Below, piece by piece: positions 14,829 to 22,160 of a stretch of DNA of 64,000 nt. The stretch spans positions 806,001 to 870,000 of the forward strand of contig NZ_AP024655.1 in NCBI RefSeq assembly GCF_019977355.1, given 5' to 3'. The translations under genes were made by a program, and so were the position numbers. The notes beneath the pieces are model-generated. The model had not been told where the DNA came from. It ran no database searches and was given only the letters and a program-made list of their open reading frames with translations. The first letter of the stretch is position 1, and each line of letters begins with the position of its first letter. This stretch comes from Arthrobacter sp. NicSoilB8 (GTDB taxonomy: Bacteria > Actinomycetota > Actinomycetes > Actinomycetales > Micrococcaceae).

Positions 14829-15859
14829 TCCCGCAGGGAGCCCTGGTCGACGGGCGGAACGGCGGTGCTGGAGCGGATCACGAAGCGGGTGGGGTATTCG
14901 GTGTCCGCGGCCGCAAAGTCCGTGCCGCCGTCGAGCCCTGCCAAGAGGCGCCGGACCGCCAGCGCGCCCTGGCCGCGCGCGTCCTGGTCGATCGTGGTCA
15001 ACCCAAAGACCTCGCCCAGCTCATGACCATCTATGCCGATCACGGAGAGGTCGTGCGGCACCCGCAGGCCGAAATCCCGGGCTGCGAGGATGGTGCCGAT
15101 CGCCATCTCGTCGGAGGCGGCAAAGACGGCCGTGGGGCGTTCCGGCGAGCTGCCGAGCAGCTGCCGGGCGCTGGCGTACGCACCCTGAATGGTGAAATCG
15201 GCGGAGACCTGCCATTCGGGCCGGACGGCCAGACACGCATCGCGCATGGCTTTCTTGAACCCCGCCTGACGGGTCCCGGGCAGGCGGAAATCCTGCTCAT
15301 AGGCGGCGTCGCCGGTCATGTGGGCGATCCTGCTGTGGCCGAGCTGGATCAGGTGCCGGGCCGCGGCCTCGGCGATGCCGGAGTCATTGATGCGGATGGT
15401 CGACGCCCCGGGCAGCGGGCCGCCGATCCCCACGATCGGGCGGTGGATAGCCAGCAGCTGATCGATCTCGGACTCGGAGAGCTCCAGGGACACCGCGATC
15501 ACGGCGTCCACGCGTTTGCGGAGCAGGAAGTCGTTCAGCACACTGTGCCTGCGCTCCTGCCCCTCGCTGACGTTGTACAGCGTCAGGTCGTAGCCGGCGT
15601 CCAGCAGGGTCGCCGAGACGCCCTCGACCACCGAGGAAAAGAACCAGCGATGGACCGAAGGAACCACGACGCCGACATTGTGGTTACGCCCGGAGGCCAG
15701 GCTGGAGGCATGGTAGGACAGGACGAAGCCGAGTTCGGCTGCGGCTGCCCGGGCCCGTTCCCGGCTGCGCGGGGAGACGTTGCCTTTGCCGCTCAAGGCG
15801 CGCGAAACGGTAGCGATGGAGAGGCCGGCCCGTTCCGCGACGTCCTTGATGCCGGGCAT
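14825..15859 (-). CDS. LacI-family repressor of the malto-oligosaccharide genes
   Basis: The N-terminal helix-turn-helix IKDVAERAGLSIATVSRALS is textbook LacI, followed by the hinge and a periplasmic-binding-protein-like sugar sensor (NVGVVVPSVHRWFFSSVVEG, then VFAASDEMAIG and VIGIDGHELGE). ATG 15859 is chosen because GGAGGGG lies just upstream; the length is then 344 residues, normal for the family. It starts 2 bases after the stop of the alpha-glucosidase gene, so the two share a transcript. The matching AAGCGCTT operators at 17699-17706 and 17922-17929 are its probable binding sites, which makes it an autoregulated repressor of both arms of the locus. Confidence 0.9.
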   Translation of the reverse strand: MPGIKDVAERAGLSIATVSRALSGKGNVSPRSRERARAAAAELGFVLSYHASSLASGRNHNVGVVVPSVHRWFFSSVVEGVSATLLDAGYDLTLYNVSEGQERRHSVLNDFLLRKRVDAVIAVSLELSESEIDQLLAIHRPIVGIGGPLPGASTIRINDSGIAEAAARHLIQLGHSRIAHMTGDAAYEQDFRLPGTRQAGFKKAMRDACLAVRPEWQVSADFTIQGAYASARQLLGSSPERPTAVFAASDEMAIGTILAARDFGLRVPHDLSVIGIDGHELGEVFGLTTIDQDARGQGALAVRRLLAGLDGGTDFAAADTEYPTRFVIRSSTAVPPVDQGSLRD

Positions 15860-15861
15860 TC

Positions 15862-17664
15862 CTACCCCTCCGTGTCCTCGATGTAGATTTCCAGCCAAAC
15901 AGTTTCACCTGAGCTTAACTGATCTCCGGTGCTGGACCCGTCCCCGGCAGCGTAACCTGCCTGCGCGGCTGTCGAGCTGCGCAGGAGCACCCGGCCGGCC
16001 GGCATCTGGAGGGGTTCGGATCCCGTGTTCAGCAGCACCAGCGTGGTGCCGTTGAGGAAGGCAAGGCTCGTGTCCGTGCACAGGTCCTCATACCAGGACA
16101 GCGATCCGCGGCCAAGTTCCAGCCCGCGGCGCAGGTCCAGCATGCGCTTGTAGAGGCTCAGGTGCGACGACGGCGAGGCAGCCTGCACGTCCCGCGCCAG
16201 CCCGGCGAAGCTTTCCGGCTGCGGCAGCCAGGGGTCCTGCCCGTGGCCGAATCCTGCGTGGAGTTCGCCGGCCCGCCAGGGCAGCGGGACGCGGCAGCCG
16301 TCGCGGCCCAGCCGCTCGCCGCCGGTGCGGGCGAAGGTGGGATCCTGGCGCCGGGTGTCCGGGATGTCGATCCCGTCCGGGAGGCCCAGCTCTTCGCCCT
16401 GGTAGAGGTAAGCCCCGCCGGGCAGCCCCAGCATGAACATGGACGCCGCGGCCGCGCGGGACCGGCCGAGGTCCTCGTCCGGCTGCGGGTCCGCGGTGCC
16501 GATTCCGTCACCGTCGCGCGGCGCCCGGCCGTTGTACCCGAAGCGGGTGGCGTGGCGGACGACGTCATGGTTGGACAGCACCCAGGTGGTGGGGGCGGCG
16601 ACGGCGTCCAACGCCGTCAGCGACTCAGTGATGACGTTACGCATGCGGTGCACGTCAAGGCCCGTGTGGAGGTAGGGGAAGTTGAAGGCCTGGTGCATTT
16701 CGTCGGGACGGACCCAGTCGGCCAGCCGGGGGAGCGGGTCCACATTGGCCTCGGCACAGAGGATCCGGTCCGGGCCGTACTCTGCGAGGATCCGCCGCCA
16801 CTGCCGGTAGATCTCATGCAGGGCAGGCTGGCCGAACATCGGAGCGTCGTGGCCGGGGAAGCCGTCGCAGCTGTTGCCGTCGGCGCGGCCGCCCCACTCC
16901 GGCAGCCCGGGAGCCTTCACGAGGGCATGCGCCACGTCCACCCGGAAGCCGGAGACCCCGCGGTCCAGCCAGAAGCGCAGGACCCGCTCGAATTCGTCGT
17001 GGACAGCGCGGTTGTCCCAGTTGAAGTCTGGCTGGGAGGAGTCGAAGAGGTGCAGGTACCACTGGCCCGGGGCACCGTCCGGTTCGGTGATCCGGGTCCA
17101 TGCCGGGCCGCCGAAGTGGGACTGCCAGTTATTTGGCGGTTCTTCGCCGAGCAGGCCGCGGCCGTCGCGGAAGATGAACATATCCCGCTCCGGGCTGCCG
17201 GCGGGGGCGGCCAGGGCGGCCTGGAAGGTCAGGTGCTGATCCGAGCAATGGTTGGGCACGAGGTCCACGATCATCCGCAAACCCAGCCGGGTGGCCTCGG
17301 CCATCATGGCGTCGAAATCGCCCAGCGTGCCGAACAGGGGGTCGACGTCGCAGTAGTCACTGACGTCGTACCCGGCGTCGCGCTGCGGCGACCGGTAGAA
17401 CGGGGAAAGCCAGACGGCGTCGATGTCGAGTTCGGCAAGCCGCGGCAGCTCGGCGGTGATTCCTGCAAGATCGCCGATGCCGTCACCGTTCAGGTCCCGG
17501 AAGGAGCGCGGATAGACCTGGTAGATGACGGCGGAGCGCCACCAACCGGGAATGTGATCTGCGGCGTGCACCGGGGTCAGCGGGCCCGTCAGGGCACCGG
17601 CCTGGATGTCGGCCTGCATGTCGGCCTCTGCGGCGGGGAAGAAGAGAACTGAATCAACGGACAT
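15862..17664 (-). CDS. GH13 alpha-glucosidase (oligo-1,4/1,6-glucosidase type)
   Basis: It hydrolyses short malto-oligosaccharides in the cytoplasm after import. The protein is 600 residues from ATG 17664; upstream in-frame codons are out-of-character, so this start is preferred. GH13 signatures in order: WWRSAVIYQVYPRSFRDLNG, then DLVPNHCSDQH, nucleophile Asp243 (GFRVDVAHA), acid/base Glu305 (ILCAEANVDP) and Asp367 (VLSNHDVVRH). Spacing and length fit the GH13 alpha-glucosidases (subfamily 30-like). It is the first gene of a two-gene operon with the LacI repressor and is divergent from malEFG. Its promoter region carries one LacI-type operator. Confidence 0.9.
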   Translation of the reverse strand: MSVDSVLFFPAAEADMQADIQAGALTGPLTPVHAADHIPGWWRSAVIYQVYPRSFRDLNGDGIGDLAGITAELPRLAELDIDAVWLSPFYRSPQRDAGYDVSDYCDVDPLFGTLGDFDAMMAEATRLGLRMIVDLVPNHCSDQHLTFQAALAAPAGSPERDMFIFRDGRGLLGEEPPNNWQSHFGGPAWTRITEPDGAPGQWYLHLFDSSQPDFNWDNRAVHDEFERVLRFWLDRGVSGFRVDVAHALVKAPGLPEWGGRADGNSCDGFPGHDAPMFGQPALHEIYRQWRRILAEYGPDRILCAEANVDPLPRLADWVRPDEMHQAFNFPYLHTGLDVHRMRNVITESLTALDAVAAPTTWVLSNHDVVRHATRFGYNGRAPRDGDGIGTADPQPDEDLGRSRAAAASMFMLGLPGGAYLYQGEELGLPDGIDIPDTRRQDPTFARTGGERLGRDGCRVPLPWRAGELHAGFGHGQDPWLPQPESFAGLARDVQAASPSSHLSLYKRMLDLRRGLELGRGSLSWYEDLCTDTSLAFLNGTTLVLLNTGSEPLQMPAGRVLLRSSTAAQAGYAAGDGSSTGDQLSSGETVWLEIYIEDTEG

Positions 17665-17686
17665 GAGGGTAATCGTAAGTCCCGGA

Positions 17687-17714
17687 TACGTAAAATGAAA
17701 GCGCTTCCAGTCAA
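17687..17714 (-). promoter_or_regulatory. Alpha-glucosidase promoter with LacI-type operator
   Basis: On the minus strand, TTGACT (17709-17714) and TACGTA (17687-17692) are 16 bases apart. The palindrome GGAAGCGCTTTC (core AAGCGCTT at 17699-17706) lies between them. A LacI protein bound there would block polymerase. The core matches the site before malE. Confidence 0.65.
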
Positions 17715-17757
17715 AAAGGACACAGCGGGTTCGGCCAGCGACTGGACGATCCCTTTC

Positions 17758-17823
17758 CCCAACTAGCTCGCAGCAGGGGCCGTTTTGAGGGCTCAAAACG
17801 GCCCCTGCTGCGAGTCAGTTGGG
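17758..17823. repeat. 66-nt long palindromic intergenic repeat, copy 1
   Basis: Two 32-base arms match at 30 of 32 positions around a GG centre. The core is GCAGCAGGGGCCGTTTTGAG and its complement. A second copy in the same orientation (25626-25691) differs at only about four positions. Here the element lies in a divergent promoter region, so it cannot simply be a terminator for a converging pair. Confidence 0.9.
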
Positions 17824-17890
17824 AAGCGGGGCGGGGCCGCAACCCGTCGCTGCCACCAGGGGGCCGCCCGCTACCGGCCGGTAGGCTGAC

Positions 17891-17930
17891 TTTTCAAAGC
17901 GGCCCTTAGCGTGTACTTTGGAAGCGCTTG
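17891..17930 (+). promoter_or_regulatory. malE promoter with LacI-type operator
   Basis: TTTTCA (17891-17896) and TACTTT (17914-17919) are 17 bases apart. GGAAGCGCTTGC follows at once (core AAGCGCTT at 17922-17929), overlapping the expected transcription start. It is the partner of the operator before the alpha-glucosidase gene. Confidence 0.6.
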
Positions 17931-18025
17931 CAGCTGTGAGCCACATCACCGACGATGCCACGGGGCTCTGGAACGGACTTCCAGGGCCTTATGCGTGGAT
18001 GCAGGATTTTATGAAAGGGACACCA

Positions 18026-19324
18026 ATGAAGGTGCAGAACACCCTCACGAACGGGACGAGCCGCCGCGTATTCACCGCGGGCGCGATCTCCGTCGTGGCA
18101 GCGCTGGCCCTCAGCGCGTGCGGCGGCGCCGCAGCCACCGCACCCGCCACGGCGACGGCCAAGCCTGACCTGAAGGCCTCCGGCGCCAGCACGATCACCA
18201 TGTGGGTCGATGCGGAGCGCTCGCCCGCGCTGAAGGACATCACGGCCAAGTTCCAGGCCGACACCGGCATCGAGGTCAAGCTCGTGGTCAAGGACTTCGC
18301 CGCCGTCCGTGACGACTTCATCACCCAGGTCCCGACCGGCAAGGGCCCGGACCTGATCGTCGGACCGCACGACTGGGTCGGCAAGTTCGTCCAGAACGGT
18401 GTGATCGCGCCGGTGGAGCTCGGTGACAAGAAGTCCGCGTTCCAGGACTCCTCCATCAAGGCCATGACGTACAACGGCTCCGTCTATGGTGTCCCGTACG
18501 CGATCGAGAACATCGCCCTCCTGCGCAACACGGACCTCGTGCCCCAGAGCGCCAAGACCTTGGACGAGGTCATCGCCAACGGCAAGAAGGCCGTGGCAGA
18601 GGGCAAGGCGAAGTTCCCATTCCTCGTGGGCATGGACCCGAAGCAGGGCGACCCGTACCACCTCTACCCGCTGCAGGCCTCGATGGGCTCGCAGGTCTTC
18701 GGCAAGGCTGCCGACGGTGGCTACGACCCCAAGCAGCTCCTGATCGGCGACGCCGCCGGCGTCGAGTTCGCCAAGAAGCTGGCCGCCTGGGGCGACGCCG
18801 GTGAGAAGATCATCAACTCCAACATCACCGGTGACATCGCCAAGGAGAAGTTCCTGGCCGGCGAGTCCCCGTACTACCTGACCGGCCCGTGGAACGTGCC
18901 GGACGTGCAGAAAAAGGGCATCAAGTTCGCCGTCGACGAGCTGCCCACCGCCGGCGACAAGCCCGCCCAGCCGTTCATCGGCGTCAACGGCTTCTTCATC
19001 AGCGCCAAGAGCGCCAACGCCCTTGCCACGAACGAGTTCGTCACCAACTACCTCACCACCGAGGCAGCACAGGACTCCATGTACAAGGCAGGAGGCCGTC
19101 CGCCGGCCCTCAAGGCCTCGTTCGACAAGGCCGCGAGCGACCCCATCGTGGCAGCCTTCGGCAAGATCGGCGCCGACGGCGTCCCGATGCCGGCCATCCC
19201 CGAAATGAGCGCCGTCTGGGCTGACTGGGGAGCCACCGAGCTCGCCCTCATCAAGGGCCAGGGCGATCCCGCCGCCGACTGGGCCAAGATGGCCGCCAGC
19301 ATCAAGGCCAAGATCGCGGGTTAG
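18026..19324 (+). CDS. malE: Maltose/maltodextrin-binding lipoprotein of an ABC importer (MalE-like)
   Basis: This is the extracellular solute receptor for the MalFG importer. ATG 18026 is preceded by AAAGGGA at a 5-base spacing. The signal peptide has SRRVFTAG and a lipobox LSAC (Cys32), so the mature protein is lipid-anchored; the Arg pair might allow Tat export. The mature part is a cluster-B/MalE-type binding protein, with TITMWVDAERSPALKDITAKF at its start, DLIVGPHDWVGKFVQNGVIAP, YGVPYAIENIALLRNTDL and AGESPYYLTGPWNV. Total length is 432 residues. It is the first gene of malEFG plus a GH13 gene, and a LacI-type operator precedes it. Ligand specificity comes from context. Confidence 0.88.
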   Translation: MKVQNTLTNGTSRRVFTAGAISVVAALALSACGGAAATAPATATAKPDLKASGASTITMWVDAERSPALKDITAKFQADTGIEVKLVVKDFAAVRDDFITQVPTGKGPDLIVGPHDWVGKFVQNGVIAPVELGDKKSAFQDSSIKAMTYNGSVYGVPYAIENIALLRNTDLVPQSAKTLDEVIANGKKAVAEGKAKFPFLVGMDPKQGDPYHLYPLQASMGSQVFGKAADGGYDPKQLLIGDAAGVEFAKKLAAWGDAGEKIINSNITGDIAKEKFLAGESPYYLTGPWNVPDVQKKGIKFAVDELPTAGDKPAQPFIGVNGFFISAKSANALATNEFVTNYLTTEAAQDSMYKAGGRPPALKASFDKAASDPIVAAFGKIGADGVPMPAIPEMSAVWADWGATELALIKGQGDPAADWAKMAASIKAKIAG

Positions 19325-19453
19325 CCACCGCGCGGTTCCCAAGGATCCCGTTCAGGATGCCGAGGAACCGCACAGCACCGGGCCGGGCGGCACACCATGC
19401 CGCCCGGCCCGTTCCTGCACCACCCAGCTTTCTCCCGAGGACCGTAGACAGCC

Positions 19454-21115
19454 ATGACAGACACCGAACTCCGCCAGGCCGGCGATTCCGCCCCCGCAGC
19501 GCCCGGCGGCCCCGCCGGGACACCCGCAGGGAAACCGGCACAGAAACCAAACGGCTCGCGCCGCCGAACCTTCGGCCCCGACACCACCAGGGGGACGGTC
19601 GCCAAGATCGTGCTGCTGGGCCTCGTGGACGCCGTCGCCGTCTACGTGCTCATGATGCTGTTCCTCAGCCAGTCCTGGGGCGCGCTGGCCGTCTCCGCCG
19701 TCGTGGTGGCAGTGATCAACTGGATCTACCTGCGCAAGGGCGGACTGCCCGCGAAGTATCTCGCCCCCGGCGTGCTGTTCCTCCTCGTGTTCCAGGTCTT
19801 CGTCGTGCTGTTCAGCGGCTACATCGCCTTCACCAACTACGGCGACGGGCACAACAGCACCAAGGAAGACGCCATCGCGGCCATCCAGCTCACCGCGCAG
19901 AAACGCGTCCCGGACTCCCCGGCTTACAAGGCAGCCGTGCTGTCGAAGGACGGCGCCTTCTACCTGCTGTTCACGGACCCGGACGGGAAGGTCTCGCTCG
20001 GCAGCACCGAGGCGCCGCTGGAACAGGTCTCCGGCGCCGCCAAGGATTCCACCGGCAAGGCCAACGCCCTCGACGGCTACCGGACCCTGAACTTCCAGGA
20101 GATCGTCGCCAACCAGCAGCGGATCCTGGGCATCACCGTTCCGGTCTCTGCCGACCCCGCGGACGGCACCCTGCGCACCGCGGACGGCAGCTCCGCCTAC
20201 CAGTTCAAGCCGGCCCTGAAGTACGACGACGCCGCCGGCACCTTTACTGACACGGACACCGGCGCCGTCTACCGGGACAACGGCAAGGGCGCGTTCGCCG
20301 CGGACAGCGGCGAGACCCTGGCCACCGGCTGGAAGATCGACGTCGGCATGGAGAACTTCGCGCGGGCCTTCACCGATCCGAGCCTCCGCGGTCCGCTGCT
20401 CGGCGTCATCCTCTGGACCTTCACCTTCGCCGTCGCGTCCGTGGCACTGACCTTCGCCCTGGGCCTGTTCCTGGCGATCACGTTCAACCGCGAGGACCTG
20501 CGCGGCAAGAAGATCTACCGGATCCTCATGATCCTGCCTTACGCGTTCCCGGCCTTCCTTTCCGGCCTGGTCTGGTCCGGCATCCTGAACCCGCAGTTCG
20601 GCTGGCTCAACCAGACCCTGCTGGGCGGTGCCACGATCGGCTGGCTCACGGACCCGGTCCTGGCCAAGATCAGCGTGCTGGTGGTCAACCTGTGGCTCGG
20701 CTTCCCGTACATGTTCCTCGTCTGCACCGGTGCTTTGCAGTCCCTGCCCACGGAACTGGACGAGGCGGCCCGGATGGACGGCGCCAGCCCGTGGCGGGTG
20801 TTCCGCTCCATCAAGCTGCCGCTCCTGCTGGTCTCCATCGCGCCGCTGCTGATCTCCTCCTTCGCCTTCAATTTCAACAACTTCAACGTGATCTTCATGC
20901 TCACCGGCGGCGGTCCGCGCTTCGCCGACACGGACCGGGACATCGGGGCGACGGACATCCTGATCACCCTCGTCTACAAGGTGGCGTTCGGGCAGGGCAC
21001 CGGGCGGGACTACGGCCTCGCCAGCGCCCTGGCGATCATCATCTTCATCATCGTGGCCACTGTCTCGGCCATCAGCTTCAAGCAGACCAAGGCACTTGAG
21101 GAAGTGAACTCATGA
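19454..21115 (+). CDS. malF: Maltose/maltodextrin ABC importer permease MalF
   Basis: One of the two membrane subunits of the maltodextrin importer. The 553-residue protein has three N-terminal membrane segments (about 48-125). A large hydrophilic extracytoplasmic insertion follows (about 130-300, the MalF P2 loop), then five more segments. The EAA loop that docks on the ATPase is ELDEAARMDGASPWRVFRSI. The P2 loop, which in E. coli MalF contacts MalE, separates it from short MalF-like permeases. The Pro/Ala-rich N-terminus is extended. Its stop overlaps the malG start (ATGA). No ATPase gene is in this operon; MsiK at 27.2-28.3 kb is the likely partner. Confidence 0.9.
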   Translation: MTDTELRQAGDSAPAAPGGPAGTPAGKPAQKPNGSRRRTFGPDTTRGTVAKIVLLGLVDAVAVYVLMMLFLSQSWGALAVSAVVVAVINWIYLRKGGLPAKYLAPGVLFLLVFQVFVVLFSGYIAFTNYGDGHNSTKEDAIAAIQLTAQKRVPDSPAYKAAVLSKDGAFYLLFTDPDGKVSLGSTEAPLEQVSGAAKDSTGKANALDGYRTLNFQEIVANQQRILGITVPVSADPADGTLRTADGSSAYQFKPALKYDDAAGTFTDTDTGAVYRDNGKGAFAADSGETLATGWKIDVGMENFARAFTDPSLRGPLLGVILWTFTFAVASVALTFALGLFLAITFNREDLRGKKIYRILMILPYAFPAFLSGLVWSGILNPQFGWLNQTLLGGATIGWLTDPVLAKISVLVVNLWLGFPYMFLVCTGALQSLPTELDEAARMDGASPWRVFRSIKLPLLLVSIAPLLISSFAFNFNNFNVIFMLTGGGPRFADTDRDIGATDILITLVYKVAFGQGTGRDYGLASALAIIIFIIVATVSAISFKQTKALEEVNS

Positions 21116-22158
21116 ACGGGCCCGCACCGCGCGTCGACTCCACGACGGACCACCCGCAGCTCCCCGCCGCAGGCAAGAAAACAGGCAAGAAGACAGGCGA
21201 TGAACCAGGAGCTAAATCGGTCAGGAGGACCGGCGCTGAAGACAGCCCCGTTCTGGCCGGCGCAGCGCCCGCGGCTGACCTCTCAGCACTCCGGCGGCGC
21301 AAGTCCTTCGGCGCCTGGTCCAAGGACAAGGGCTGGCGGCACCTGGTGGGGATCGTCGTCACGATCTTTGCGATCTTCCCGCTGCTGTACGTGCTCTCCG
21401 CGGCCTTCAACTCCACCGGAACCCTGGTGGGATCCAACGCCCTGTTCAGCCGGATCGACTTCGGCAACTTCACCGAGCTGATGAACAACCCCTCGCGCCC
21501 CTTCGCCCGCTGGTTCGTCAACACCATGGTGGTGGGCGGTGTGACCTCGGCGGCCACCGTGTTCCTGGGGGCCATGGCGGCGTACGCGTTCTCCCGCATG
21601 CGCTTCACCGGCCGTCGGATCGGCCTGCTGAGCCTGCTGCTCCTGCAGATGTTCCCGCAGCTGCTCGCCGTCGTCGCCATCTTCCTGCTCTTGAGCGGCA
21701 TCTCCGAGGTCATCCCGGCCCTCGGCCTGGGCAGCCAGCTGGGCCTGATCATGGTCTATCTCGGCGGCGCCCTGGGCGTGAACACCTACCTCATGTACGG
21801 ATTCTTCAACACCGTGCCGCAGTCCCTGGACGAGGCGGCCAAGATCGACGGCGCCAGCCACGCGCAGATCTTCTTCGGCATCATCATGCGGCTCGTCACC
21901 CCGATCCTGGCCGTCGTGGGTCTCCTGACCTTCATCGGCATCTCCGGCGAGTTTGTCATCGCCAGCGTGGTGCTCACGGACCCCGACAGCCAGACCCTCG
22001 CCGTCGGGCTGTACTCCTTCGTGGCGCAGCAGCGTTCGGAGAACTGGGGAGTCTTCGCCGCCGGCGCCGTGCTGTCCGCCGTCCCCGTTATGGCCCTGTT
22101 CCTGTACCTGCAGCGCTACATCGTCAGCGGCCTCACCGCGGGCTCGGTGAAGGGCTAG
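21112..22158 (+). CDS. malG: Maltose/maltodextrin ABC importer permease MalG
   Basis: The second membrane subunit, 348 residues. It has a charged, Lys-rich N-terminal extension of about 65 residues and six membrane segments starting at HLVGIVVTIFAIFPLLYVLS. The ATPase-docking EAA loop is SLDEAAKIDGASHAQIFFGI. The end, YLQRYIVSGLTAGSVKG, is the standard MalG C-terminus that reaches into the ATPase. The start overlaps the malF stop by 4 bases, and the next gene starts 2 bases after its stop, so the four genes form one transcript. Confidence 0.92.
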   Translation: MNGPAPRVDSTTDHPQLPAAGKKTGKKTGDEPGAKSVRRTGAEDSPVLAGAAPAADLSALRRRKSFGAWSKDKGWRHLVGIVVTIFAIFPLLYVLSAAFNSTGTLVGSNALFSRIDFGNFTELMNNPSRPFARWFVNTMVVGGVTSAATVFLGAMAAYAFSRMRFTGRRIGLLSLLLLQMFPQLLAVVAIFLLLSGISEVIPALGLGSQLGLIMVYLGGALGVNTYLMYGFFNTVPQSLDEAAKIDGASHAQIFFGIIMRLVTPILAVVGLLTFIGISGEFVIASVVLTDPDSQTLAVGLYSFVAQQRSENWGVFAAGAVLSAVPVMALFLYLQRYIVSGLTAGSVKG

Positions 22159-22160
22159 GC

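Noticed and set aside
17665..17796. An N-terminal extension of the alpha-glucosidase up to 17796
   Set aside because: It would run through the promoter, the LacI operator and part of the palindromic repeat.
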